Assembly: GCA_045580875.1 (NCBI GenBank)
Contig: JAZNOP010000039.1
Span: forward strand, 1 to 45,099
Reading direction: 5' to 3'
Length of the DNA: 45,099 nucleotides
Source: SIG598 sp045580875
Lineage (GTDB): Bacteria; Bacillota; Clostridia; Oscillospirales; Acutalibacteraceae
Positions 32,704 through 41,221 of the stretch are shown piece after piece. Made by a program: the position numbers and the translations under genes. A model generated the notes under the pieces. It saw only the letters and a list, made by a program, of their open reading frames with translations. It had not been told where the DNA came from and did no database searches. Position 1 is the stretch's first letter. Each line of letters opens with the position of its first letter.

Positions 32704-32895
32704 TGTTTTATTAATCGTCCATTGATTGCCTGATGCATATTAAGTATCCATTTCAAAGTAATACAGGGTACCGGTAAAATCAGGAAACAATCCCCTCGCA
32801 GTTGCATCTGCTGAGAAAATATTATATTTTTTATTCATTATACGATATTTTCTGAAAACCGCCCGTCTATACAGGTGTAAGGAGGTGTGAAGCAC

Positions 32896-33420
32896 ATGAC
32901 CAAAGTCAAGGGCCCTGACGACACAAGGGAGCGTGATCTTATATTTGAGCGCATAGTCGGTCAGTATCAGCTGCCGCTCCTGCGAATGTGCTATCTCCAC
33001 CTGAGCGACAGAACGCTGGCAGAGGACGCCGTGCAGGAGACCTTTCTCAAGGTCTACCGGAGTCTCGATTCCTTTCACGGGCAGTGCAGCGAGAAGACAT
33101 GGATTATGAAAATAGCCATGAACACCTGCTGCGATATCAACCGCTCGGGCTGGTCACGCTTCGTTTCGCGCGAGGTCACGCCGGATATGCTTCCCGAACC
33201 GTCTGCTGACCTTGAAGAGCACGATGAGGCTCTCACCCTTGCGGTGATGAATCTGCCGCGGAAGCTGCGTGAGGTCATACTTCTTTACTATTATCAGGAT
33301 ATGAGCACAATCGAAATCTCAGATTCGCTCGGCATTTCCCAGTCGTCTGTTTCCGGACGGCTGACAAGAGCCAGAGAGAGACTTCGCCGAAGCATTGAAA
33401 GGAGCGATTTTTATGAATGA
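32896..33420 (+). CDS. ECF-type RNA polymerase sigma factor
   Basis: 174-aa extracytoplasmic-function sigma factor. Region 2 (about 18-85) includes LAEDAVQETFLKVYRSL and TWIMKIAMNTCCD. Region 4 (about 118-168) includes LPRKLREVILLYYYQDMS and the helix-turn-helix ISDSLGISQSSVSGRLTRARERLR. AAGGAGG is placed well for the ATG at 32896; a GTG three codons upstream is too close. The next gene overlaps its stop by 8 bases and encodes a one-pass membrane protein, the usual sigma/anti-sigma arrangement. Its regulon and signal are unknown. A clear ECF-type autoregulatory promoter was not found in the 190 bases upstream. Confidence 0.93.
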   Translation: MTKVKGPDDTRERDLIFERIVGQYQLPLLRMCYLHLSDRTLAEDAVQETFLKVYRSLDSFHGQCSEKTWIMKIAMNTCCDINRSGWSRFVSREVTPDMLPEPSADLEEHDEALTLAVMNLPRKLREVILLYYYQDMSTIEISDSLGISQSSVSGRLTRARERLRRSIERSDFYE

Positions 33421-34606
33421 AAAACAGCATAAACAACTCTTTTTGAGCGCTGTCGACCGCCGGCTGTCCGGACTGAACGAAGACCCGTGGCTCGCTCAGC
33501 GAATTATGAACAGCGAGAAAGGAAGAGTAACTATGAACAGAAAATTCAGCAAAAAAGCATATGTAGCCGCTATAGCTGTTATTGTATGCCTTGCCCTGTC
33601 GGTCACCGCTGCTGCAGCTGCTGCCGGCTCAGGTCTCTTCAATCTTTTTTCAAACGGCGAAGAAACCAACGAAAGCATTACCAACGGTCTTCAGTCGGTC
33701 GCGTCCCGGTACGAAGGCAGCACCGTCAGCTTCACTGTAAACGAAGCACTTTACGATAACCTCGGCAAGACCTTTGCCATCGACTGGACTATTGAGAATC
33801 TTGAAGACAGCGAAAACCTCTACGTCATCTGCAGCGGTGTATATTTCGGTGAGGAAAGAGCACACCAGCGCACCACCAGCAACTTTTCTGACTTTATCCT
33901 CGAAGCAGACACCACAAAATGTATGCTGCTCGGTGAGCTGCCCGAAAACGGCAGCAGCGAATGCCGCATGGAATTCGTTGTGCTGCGCGGACTTGCTCCC
34001 TTTGCAGTCGTTACAGATGAGAGCTCGGTCGAAAATCTGCAGGCAGATGCTGAGCGTCTGCGCTCGGAGGGCTTCATTCCGGTCAATTCCATAGATATAG
34101 TCTGCGGCACTCCCAACAACGGTCGCAGCTATGCCGAAGAGCTGCTGGCATCAGGCGAATTTGAGCTCGCTGAGAATTTCTCGCTCAATTTCACTCTTGA
34201 GCAGAACAAGCTTGACGAGACCGCGCGTTTCTACAACGGTCCCACCGAGTTTATTTTTGACGGCTATGAGATAGTGATCCGCAATGCTTACTGCACCGCC
34301 ACCGCAGTTTATGTCGATGTTGAATACATCACCACCGAAGCACCCAAGGACGGTGGCAAGGGCTTTGGTCCCATGTGGGGACTGCAGTTTGATGTGCCCG
34401 GCATGGAATCCTTTACCGGAAATGCCGGCGGTTCCATCAACGATCCCGTTCAGCTTGAAGACGGACGTTACCTGAACCTGTATGAATATGAGGCAACCCA
34501 GCTTTATGTCCAGCCGGACGTTCTTCATATGACTCTGGTAACCTACGACGATGCCTTCAACGCAACATATCACACCGAGGATACTATTGAGCTTATCTTT
34601 GAATAA
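33413..34606 (+). CDS. Probable membrane anti-sigma factor or sensor partner of the ECF sigma
   Basis: 397-aa protein starting at the ATG at 33413, which overlaps the sigma gene (AAAGGAG eight bases upstream). The cytoplasmic N-terminus of 45 residues (HKQLFLSAVDRRLS, PWLAQRIM) resembles the start of clostridial anti-sigma proteins. A membrane helix (about 49-72) follows, then an exported beta-rich domain of about 320 residues reminiscent of DUF4179-type proteins. No zinc-binding HxxxCxxC anti-sigma motif is present. The export domain is a candidate envelope-stress sensor. The assignment rests on gene order, topology and overlap. Confidence 0.75.
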   Translation: MNEKQHKQLFLSAVDRRLSGLNEDPWLAQRIMNSEKGRVTMNRKFSKKAYVAAIAVIVCLALSVTAAAAAAGSGLFNLFSNGEETNESITNGLQSVASRYEGSTVSFTVNEALYDNLGKTFAIDWTIENLEDSENLYVICSGVYFGEERAHQRTTSNFSDFILEADTTKCMLLGELPENGSSECRMEFVVLRGLAPFAVVTDESSVENLQADAERLRSEGFIPVNSIDIVCGTPNNGRSYAEELLASGEFELAENFSLNFTLEQNKLDETARFYNGPTEFIFDGYEIVIRNAYCTATAVYVDVEYITTEAPKDGGKGFGPMWGLQFDVPGMESFTGNAGGSINDPVQLEDGRYLNLYEYEATQLYVQPDVLHMTLVTYDDAFNATYHTEDTIELIFE

Positions 34607-34638
34607 TCCCTGACCCTTCATTGTTTTACCTTTATGCA

Positions 34639-34672
34639 GCAGCGCCTGCCTCCCAACGGAGACAGGCGCTGC
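34639..34672 (+). terminator. Terminator of the sigma/anti-sigma operon
   Basis: GCAGCGCCTG (34639-34648) and CAGGCGCTGC (34663-34672) pair perfectly, with an inner CTCC/GGAG pair. The T-run after it is weak. Confidence 0.6.
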
Positions 34673-34727
34673 GTGTATTTGATTTATTCCGATCAAAGGA
34701 TTACCTTTCTTAATACATTAATAAACA

Positions 34728-36062
34728 CTACCTGTTTTCACCGGCTATTCTTTCAGCTATGTCAGACCTGCTCATTCCGCCGAATTTTTCCGCAAAATCA
34801 TCAAATCCGGCATCAGAGGGCAAATTCAGGCAGGCAAACAGCTCGTCTTTAATATATTGATTATGCTTTTCCTGCAGATTATACCTGTACTCATAATGCT
34901 GTTCATTCCTGCTTTCAGAAAACATCACCGCCGACGGACGAATACCTATGGACACTCCGCCGTGGGGTGATCTATAGTCATTCAGGTACTCCTTCAATTT
35001 ATCCGAAAGCTGAGAATACGGCAAAACCGTTGATGCCGTTCCCCACTCAACATAAACGCTGTATTCCCTGGGCTTTTCCGAAAGCTTTTCATTTACCAGC
35101 ATCATATCCTGCGAGAACACTGTACAATGTTTGTTTTCTGTCAGGAATTTTGTGCATACAAGATTAAATTCCACATCATCAGCAGTGAGTCTCTTTCGGT
35201 CAACTATCGGGTGAGTTCCCCAGATAATATCATTATCTCCGCATATTCTGACCCTACCCAGCGGAATATCCTTCAGGTCTTCCGCCTTTAGTTCTCTGTC
35301 AGTAGTGAGCCGATCATAAAAGCGGATCATCAGCGGCACCATCATAAGCGAACGCAGACTATGTCTCTGCGGCAGCTGCGCCCACTGCTGTATCTTTTTG
35401 ATTTCTCCGGTAATCAGCCCGTAGCAGTAATGGAAGCGGTCGACCTCTGCTCTGAAAATATCTCCCGGGCGGTATTTCACCGTTTTGTGCTTTTCTGTCT
35501 GCATACGGTGTACCCTGTCAAAATAATCATCAGGGCAGGTTTTAATATAATCTTCTATAAATGAACGAAAATCTGCAGGTGTTGAAATCGCACGGATTCT
35601 CTCTTCTTCGCCGATCGCCAGATGCTGATTATTTCTCAGATTACAGGCACCCATACCGGCATACGGTTCTTTTGAAATTGAGTTCAGGCTGAACCAGAAC
35701 TGACAGCCGAAAGGCGTTATGCTGAGAATATTTGTCGCGGTGACCTTTTTCTTTTTTCCGCGCGCAGTAAGCGGCAGAATCATTTCTCGCTGCTCTGTCA
35801 GGATTTCAGTATCATGCTCCTGATAATGACGGCTGTGAATCACATTATCATCAGTCATGCGGTTTTCTTCTGTTATCACTTTGCGAACTGTCGTTTTATC
35901 CCAAAACACAACTGTGCGCTTATAACAGAAATTCGTCTTGCTGAAGAACTCGCTTTTCTCCCACTCCGGCGCTATTTCAGCCAGACCGAAGTATTTTCTT
36001 TCACTGTTTTTGATTTCTATGTAATATTCACTTCCGAACAGCTCTGCCCAGCTCCACTTCAC
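34728..36062 (-). CDS. Uncharacterised protein with a possible Imm26-like domain
   Basis: 444-aa soluble protein without signal peptide or membrane helix. Residues of about 198-330 (VKYRPGDIF, YCYGLITG, MMVPLMIRFYD, then IIWGTHPI) are reminiscent of Immunity protein 26, which carries GDIF and YG-x-hydrophobic motifs and protects against polymorphic toxins. The similarity is by eye and may be wrong. The N-terminal 190 residues and C-terminal 100 residues are unassigned. It starts with GTG, with AAAAGGGG upstream. The gene is AT-richer than its neighbours and no toxin gene is adjacent. An orphan immunity gene or a housekeeping protein are both possible. Confidence 0.55.
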   Translation of the reverse strand: MKWSWAELFGSEYYIEIKNSERKYFGLAEIAPEWEKSEFFSKTNFCYKRTVVFWDKTTVRKVITEENRMTDDNVIHSRHYQEHDTEILTEQREMILPLTARGKKKKVTATNILSITPFGCQFWFSLNSISKEPYAGMGACNLRNNQHLAIGEEERIRAISTPADFRSFIEDYIKTCPDDYFDRVHRMQTEKHKTVKYRPGDIFRAEVDRFHYCYGLITGEIKKIQQWAQLPQRHSLRSLMMVPLMIRFYDRLTTDRELKAEDLKDIPLGRVRICGDNDIIWGTHPIVDRKRLTADDVEFNLVCTKFLTENKHCTVFSQDMMLVNEKLSEKPREYSVYVEWGTASTVLPYSQLSDKLKEYLNDYRSPHGGVSIGIRPSAVMFSESRNEQHYEYRYNLQEKHNQYIKDELFACLNLPSDAGFDDFAEKFGGMSRSDIAERIAGENR

Positions 36063-36217
36063 AGCCGCACCCCTTTTCCTTTAATCATTGTAATTTAATG
36101 ATAGCATATTTTTCTGCTTTTGCCTATGTAAATGCAGAAATCCCTGTATTCCTGAAATTAAATCCCGGAATCGAACAAGCATAAACAGGCGCAGCTGACT
36201 ACCGCGACTGTGTCTTA

Positions 36218-37063
36218 TCAGAATATTCCGCCGTAATAGTTATTGATTATTCCGAGGACGATAAACAGGATTATCCAGCCGAGGAGAATGGACAGACCGA
36301 TTATTGCGGCGCGCTTTTTTATGCCCTTTTTCGCCACAGCTCGCTTCTGGAGCATTTCTTCTTCCATTGCCTCTGCGGTTTCCCTGCCGAAGTTATCCGC
36401 AATCCAGTTTTTATTGTAGCGTCTTTCGTTCTTGTCAAAGGTATATTCCACATAAACCTTCTGACCCTTTGTTTTTTCATTGCGGTTGGAGTAATAGCGC
36501 AGGTCGTAAAAGAGGGTAAAGAGAGCGATTATGCTTTCAAGTCCGCTGTATTCGTCGAGCAGGAAAATGTAGTACTCGTCAAGATTGTCAACCGTGTGCA
36601 GCGGCTTGACTATCGCGGCAATCTGCACGTCATTTTTATATACGGAAATATTGCGCACCTTTCCGGACGATTTGTCGTAGCAGTCATAGGAATAGCCGTC
36701 GTATTCGATTACGAAATTAGCTTTCAGCGCCTCATCCTTTACCCTGTGGAAACGCGCGATTTTCCCGCCCTTGCTGTCGTAAACGCTGCCCTTGCTGCCC
36801 TTCTGCTTTACGCCGAAGAACTTTGCCTCGCCGGTCTCAGGGTCGGCATTGTTTTCCACCATGCAGAAGGAGTAGGAAGCCGCCGCCTCGACCATTCTGT
36901 TCGAATCGCCGAAGCCGACGTCAGCGCCACTCTCACCAAACACTCTGACGGGCACAACAATGTTTGTCTCCGTGTCCCCGACGGTGTACTTCGGCTGGTC
37001 ATTGACCAGCACCTCGTACTGGCTGTGACGCCCTGCCGCGGTCTGATTCACCTTGATTTTCAT
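36218..37063 (-). CDS. Tail-anchored membrane protein with a possible tubby/LURP-like domain
   Basis: 281-aa protein. The cytoplasmic N-terminal 235 residues are beta-rich with repeated strand pairs (GSVYDSKGGKIARF, FVIEYDGYSYDCYD, ISVYKNDVQIAAIVKP, YYIFLLDEYSG), a pattern resembling tubby-C/LURP-one-like folds. A charged helix (about 222-250) leads to one C-terminal membrane segment (about 253-274). GGGGGATTAATT precedes the ATG. No enzymatic motif is visible. It could bind membrane lipid or a partner under the membrane. It may share a transcript with the nucleoside phosphorylase 110 bases upstream, but the functions show no obvious link. Confidence 0.62.
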   Translation of the reverse strand: MKIKVNQTAAGRHSQYEVLVNDQPKYTVGDTETNIVVPVRVFGESGADVGFGDSNRMVEAAASYSFCMVENNADPETGEAKFFGVKQKGSKGSVYDSKGGKIARFHRVKDEALKANFVIEYDGYSYDCYDKSSGKVRNISVYKNDVQIAAIVKPLHTVDNLDEYYIFLLDEYSGLESIIALFTLFYDLRYYSNRNEKTKGQKVYVEYTFDKNERRYNKNWIADNFGRETAEAMEEEMLQKRAVAKKGIKKRAAIIGLSILLGWIILFIVLGIINNYYGGIF

Positions 37064-37173
37064 AATTAATCCCCCATTCTTTATTCACCGCGGCGCACAG
37101 AACACGCTGCGGTATTTTACGTTTTTCATTTTTACCTGCGCTGTTCACCCTGTTATTTCAACGGTCAGCATAC

Positions 37174-37923
37174 TTATACGCGCAGGGCGGTCTCCAGCGC
37201 AATGTACAGTTTTCCGGAATTGTGATTTGCCGCCTGAAGCCCCTCAACCTCGTAACCGCTCTCCTCAAGAACATCTCCCGCCTCGAGGAAACTGAACAGC
37301 TCAAGACCGTAGAAATCGCACACAGCCTGCACTCCGGCAATCTCCATTTCAACTGCGATGCAGCCCTCTTCCTTTCGCTTTGACACAAGCCCTATTGTCT
37401 CCCTGAGCATTGAGTCGGTCGTCCATACCCTTCCCTTTACGTAAGGCACCTTCAGCTCGTCGAAAATTGCGGCAAGCTTTCCGCTGTTTCTGACGGTGAT
37501 GTAATCAGCAGGCGGGGCGTAGTAATATGAACAGCCCTCTCCGCGGTAGCTTTCGGTCGGAACGACAAACCTTCCGGTCGTCTTTTCTCTGTCAAGACTT
37601 CCGCAGGAGCCGAACATGATAAACTTCTTTGCGCCGGTTATCCAGCTTGATTCATAGCAGAGCGCGGAAGCCAGAGCAGAGCCTATTGCGGTCATATAGA
37701 ATGCAACCGTTTTGCCCTTGCAGACAGTTTTGTATATCGGTATCTCGCCGTTACAGCAGGTCATAGCGCCTATCATTTCGCACTCATAAGTGCAGAGCAT
37801 GAGAGAGAGCAGCTCTTTCGAGAAAATAATCAGGCATACATCTGCAATATTTCCGGGCTCGCCGTAAAAATATTTCAGGTCTATAAGCGGCTCTGTCTCT
37901 ATATCAAAGCAATCTGTAATCAT
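37174..37923 (-). CDS. Nucleoside phosphorylase (PNP/UDP family)
   Basis: 249-aa cytoplasmic enzyme that cleaves nucleosides with phosphate to a base and pentose-1-phosphate. Family features: TAIGSALASAL, the IMFGSCGSLD block near 105, TTDSMLRET near 168 and the ribose-binding VEMEIAGVQAVCDF near 192, followed by EAGD. The base preference cannot be read reliably; the uridine phosphorylase-like group is likely. The start at 37923 has AAGGAGG eleven bases upstream; the in-frame GTG at 37977 lacks a ribosome site and sits in the preceding hairpin. It probably serves nucleoside salvage. Confidence 0.87.
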   Translation of the reverse strand: MITDCFDIETEPLIDLKYFYGEPGNIADVCLIIFSKELLSLMLCTYECEMIGAMTCCNGEIPIYKTVCKGKTVAFYMTAIGSALASALCYESSWITGAKKFIMFGSCGSLDREKTTGRFVVPTESYRGEGCSYYYAPPADYITVRNSGKLAAIFDELKVPYVKGRVWTTDSMLRETIGLVSKRKEEGCIAVEMEIAGVQAVCDFYGLELFSFLEAGDVLEESGYEVEGLQAANHNSGKLYIALETALRV

Positions 37924-37968
37924 AGTAAATTCAGCCTCCTTTTGTAAAAATTCTCTGTAATTCTGATA

Positions 37969-38000
37969 CACCCCCACAGTCTTGGCCGGATGTGGGGGTG
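37969..38000 (-). terminator. Hairpin between the DHHW gene and the nucleoside phosphorylase
   Basis: CACCCCCACA (37969-37978) and TGTGGGGGTG (37991-38000) pair perfectly over 10 bases. It lies 32 bases past the DHHW gene stop on the minus strand. No T-run is present in that direction. Confidence 0.45.
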
Positions 38001-38031
38001 CTTTGTCATTTTTCAGTTATGATGTCCTTCA

Positions 38032-39366
38032 TCAGATGTAGAACAGTCTGCGGTATTCGCTTGCGCGCTGCTCAACACTGGTGTTGGTGACGTTTGTCAG
38101 GAAGAGGACATCGGTGACGTCATTCTTCTGAATTATCGACTTGAGCGACGGCAGTGCGTAGCGCGGGTCGGCAACGTATATCTCGTCAAAGTTGGTGACA
38201 AGGAAGGGAATGAATGCATTTGCGAAGGAATCCTTGAATATCATTATCTTCCTGCCGGTGGTCTGACCGGTGGTTATCTTGACGAAGCGCCAGTCGCCGT
38301 TGGTGAAGACCATGTACTTGTTGTCGTTCTTGAGGTCCTTGATGATGAGCGGACCGGTCTGGTGCGAGCCGTCGCGCTCGACCCAATATTCGACGTCGCA
38401 GGGATATACCGAATCGATATCGTAGGCGATGACGGTATCGGGGTTGTTTCTCATCTCCTCGCCGCCGCCGACCTTGTCGTACAGCGTACCGAGGTAGTTG
38501 TCGTAGACAACGGTGTTCATGCCGGTGATATCCATCGGAGTGCCGCCGATGTTGTTCTCAATGAACTCCTTATAGGCGTAGTACGCGCCGAGACCTGTCC
38601 AGTGGTGGTCGGTGCGGAAGTAGATGTATTCGTCAGCCTGTCTGGCAAGAGCGGAGTAGATATCAACCGTCTTTACACGCTCGTCGAGCCGCTCGTAGAT
38701 GTAGTCAATCATCATCTTCTGGTCGGTTGCCTCGGTGCGGTATTTGTCCGGCAGATAGAACGCCGATGCAATGGGGATAACTCCGCAGTGAACCTGCAGG
38801 TCGGGATATTCCTTTGCAAAGTCGTTGACTGCTGCGACGTATTCACGCTGTACGCGCTTGGTCTGATAGGCAATCGTCAGAACGGTGTCGCCTGCAACGT
38901 AGAGCGACTGGTTGATCTGCTCGGCATCGTCAAAGGCTGCATCGGGATCCTGCTCAGGCTCGTCGATGACCGGGTCGGTCACTGTATCGGAGCCGCTGGT
39001 CACAGGAGGCACGATAACCTCAGGCGGAGTCTCCTCGCCGAGGTCCTCCACCGCGCCGCTGTCGTTATCCTGCACGATGATTATCTTGGCTCCGTCGTCG
39101 GTAGCCATGGTGTATTCATCTATGCGCTGGGATATTGCGATAAGCTGCTCGCGGAAGGGGAAATTATCGGCAAAATATACCGAATAGTCAGCGGTATAGC
39201 TTCCGTCGAGCAGACCGGCAAGTGTCATTTCGGGGCACTTTGCCAGCTCGCGCTTTTCTCTCTCGGAAACAGTGGGCTTGTCGGGCAGTGTGTAGAACAG
39301 CACGCCCACCACCGCAATAAAGAGGAAGAAAAGAATATTCACTGCTGTGCAGCACGCTTTTTTCAT
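38032..39366 (-). CDS. DHHW-family protein (AlgJ/AlgX-like SGNH hydrolase fold)
   Basis: 444-aa exported protein with an N-terminal membrane anchor (about 6-27) and an acidic Pro-rich linker (about 100-150). The catalytic-type motif is RTDHHWTGLGAY (Asp253, His254, His255, Trp256) and the SGNH-type Ser block is IFKDSFANAF. These are hallmarks of DHHW proteins and their AlgJ/AlgX relatives, which pass acetyl groups to polysaccharides outside the membrane. It starts 18 bases after the MBOAT gene ends, forming the usual acetyltransferase pair. The ATG at 39366 has AGAGGAG eleven bases upstream; a GTG four codons earlier overlaps the ribosome site. The target glycan is unknown. Confidence 0.9.
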   Translation of the reverse strand: MKKACCTAVNILFFLFIAVVGVLFYTLPDKPTVSEREKRELAKCPEMTLAGLLDGSYTADYSVYFADNFPFREQLIAISQRIDEYTMATDDGAKIIIVQDNDSGAVEDLGEETPPEVIVPPVTSGSDTVTDPVIDEPEQDPDAAFDDAEQINQSLYVAGDTVLTIAYQTKRVQREYVAAVNDFAKEYPDLQVHCGVIPIASAFYLPDKYRTEATDQKMMIDYIYERLDERVKTVDIYSALARQADEYIYFRTDHHWTGLGAYYAYKEFIENNIGGTPMDITGMNTVVYDNYLGTLYDKVGGGEEMRNNPDTVIAYDIDSVYPCDVEYWVERDGSHQTGPLIIKDLKNDNKYMVFTNGDWRFVKITTGQTTGRKIMIFKDSFANAFIPFLVTNFDEIYVADPRYALPSLKSIIQKNDVTDVLFLTNVTNTSVEQRASEYRRLFYI

Positions 39367-39384
39367 TGTATCTCTCACTCCTCT

Positions 39385-40818
39385 TTAGAATCTGAAATAA
39401 AGGAAGGGGTTGTAGCTTTCGCCGACCAGCATCAGCGAGCTGACAACAAACAGAACTGCAAGCGCTGCAAACTGCGCCACTGCGCCAAAGCTCTTCGCCG
39501 CAGGAGATGCAAGCACAGGGCGGTCACCGATGGTGGTCAGCTTTTCATTGAACTGACGCAGATACTGCAGGAAGGGTATGCTTGCAATGATACCAAGCTG
39601 GCAGTAGATGATGCTGTTGTTTATCTTGGCTATTGCGAATGCATCGCTGAAGGCATTGCCCGAGATGCCGAACATGACCTTGAGCAGCTCTATTGCCTGT
39701 GACATATCGGTGTAGTAGAAGAAGACCCAGCCGACAATGACGACAAGCAGCAGGTAGATGTGTCCGATGAACGGCACCTTCTGCAGATATTTTCCGAAAA
39801 TGAACTTCTCAAGCACAAGGAAAACGAAGTAGTAAAGTCCCCAGACAATGAAGTTCCAGCTTGCGCCGTGCCACATTCCGGTGAGGAACCACACGACAAA
39901 AAGGTTGAGTATCTGATGCTTACGGTTGCCGCCGAGGGGAATGTAGATGTAATCGCGGAAGAAGTAGCTCAGCGACATATGCCAGCGGCGCCAGAATTCT
40001 GTGACCGACTTTGATATGTAGGGATAATTGAAATTCTCGCGGTAATGGAATCCGCACATTCGTCCCATGCCTATCGCCATGTCGGAATAGGCGGAGAAGT
40101 CGAAGTAAATCTGCAGGGTATACATGATAATGCCGTACCATGCGCACAGCACAGTGGTGCTCGCAAGGTCACCGCCGAGAATCTCGGTTGCAGCCTGTCC
40201 GCAGGTGTTGGCGATTATTACCTTCTTTGAGAAGCCAATTATGAACCGTCTTATGCCGGCGGTTATATCCTCGGCAGAAGCATGACGGTTGTCAATTTCC
40301 TCCGCAACGTCCTCGTAGCGTACTATCGGACCGGCAATCAGCTGATGGAAGCAGCAGATGTACAGCAGCAGCTTCCAGAATGAGCGCTGCACCGGCACCT
40401 TTTCGCGGTAGACGTCGATAACGTAGGTGAGTATCTGGAAGGTGTAGAAGGAAATACCGATGGGCAGCGATATCTGCGGCACAGGTATCTCAGTGCCGAG
40501 CACCGAGTTGAGCGTCTCGACAAAGAAGCCTGTGTATTTGAAGAAGCCCAGCGAGCCGAGCGATACCATGACCGCCAGCGCCATGTAAAGCTTTGATGCC
40601 GCCGTGCCTCTCGTCTTGTCTATCTGCAGACCGAGGAAATAGTTCACTGTCACCGTTGCCAGCATGAGCAGCACCAGCACCGGCTCGCCCCACGAATAGA
40701 AAATCAGCGAGAATATAAGCAGTATGACATTGCGCCAGGTTATGTTCTTTGACGCATAGTAAAGCAGCATACATACAGGAAAAAACGCGTATACAAAAAA
40801 CAGGCTTGAAAAGACCAT
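39385..40818 (-). CDS. MBOAT-family O-acyltransferase (AlgI/DltB-like)
   Basis: 477-aa integral membrane acyltransferase with about eleven helices. The catalytic His is His317 in FLTGMWHGASWNF; a second conserved His lies in FWRRWHMSLS (His280). The domain order and PIGISFYTFQ block match the AlgI branch. It should carry an acyl group, usually acetyl, across the membrane to the DHHW partner encoded next. This would modify an exopolysaccharide, teichoic acid or peptidoglycan. The operon contains only these two genes, so it supplements a polymer made elsewhere, plausibly the one controlled by the kinase at 19 kb. GGAGAGGAA lies upstream of the ATG, rather distant. Confidence 0.93.
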   Translation of the reverse strand: MVFSSLFFVYAFFPVCMLLYYASKNITWRNVILLIFSLIFYSWGEPVLVLLMLATVTVNYFLGLQIDKTRGTAASKLYMALAVMVSLGSLGFFKYTGFFVETLNSVLGTEIPVPQISLPIGISFYTFQILTYVIDVYREKVPVQRSFWKLLLYICCFHQLIAGPIVRYEDVAEEIDNRHASAEDITAGIRRFIIGFSKKVIIANTCGQAATEILGGDLASTTVLCAWYGIIMYTLQIYFDFSAYSDMAIGMGRMCGFHYRENFNYPYISKSVTEFWRRWHMSLSYFFRDYIYIPLGGNRKHQILNLFVVWFLTGMWHGASWNFIVWGLYYFVFLVLEKFIFGKYLQKVPFIGHIYLLLVVIVGWVFFYYTDMSQAIELLKVMFGISGNAFSDAFAIAKINNSIIYCQLGIIASIPFLQYLRQFNEKLTTIGDRPVLASPAAKSFGAVAQFAALAVLFVVSSLMLVGESYNPFLYFRF

Positions 40819-40919
40819 GTCGGCTCAGTTCCTCTCCTGACCTCCGCTTTGCGGCAGGTCGTTTTTACGCACCGCCGCATCTGCATACAGCTTGCGCATT
40901 ATATAATTATATATTGGAT

Positions 40920-40948
40920 ATTATAAGCCTTTGTCATGGCAATGTCAA
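40920..40948 (-). promoter_or_regulatory. Consensus promoter of the MBOAT-DHHW operon
   Basis: On the minus strand, TTGACA (40943-40948), exactly 17 bases, TATAAT (40920-40925): both hexamers perfect. The 5' leader is about 95 bases. The remaining 40950-41075 holds no gene. Confidence 0.8.
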
Positions 40949-41078
40949 CATTCCCCATAGTCTGCAAAAGTGCTTTCTCAGCCGCAGTAAATCGCACCGT
41001 TGTACGGTTTGTCCGGCATCTGATGCTCCGGCTGAATACAATTTTATCTTTCATTTTTCGCAAAACTTTACAGATAAC

Positions 41079-41107
41079 TTGACAGATGTAAAGATGCGTA
41101 ATATAAT
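41079..41107 (+). promoter_or_regulatory. Consensus promoter of the nad operon, with a possible NiaR site
   Basis: TTGACA (41079-41084), 17 bases, TATAAT (41102-41107): a perfect sigma-A promoter, which would need strong repression. GATGT (41085-41089) and ACATC (41116-41120) flank the -10 as a spaced inverted repeat and are candidate NiaR half-sites. I am not certain of the NiaR consensus. Confidence 0.75.
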
Positions 41108-41221
41108 ATTGTCTGACATCAAAGAAAATTTTACATTAAACATCATGCCGGCGGCGCAGGATTTATCCTCAATCGTCCGGTCGTGAACGAAGGCGCCCGT
41201 CAGGGCTAAGGACAGAAAAAC

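Noticed and set aside
38362..39702. A 446-codon open frame opposite the DHHW gene
   Set aside because: It spans two real genes on the other strand and has no recognisable motif or ribosome site.
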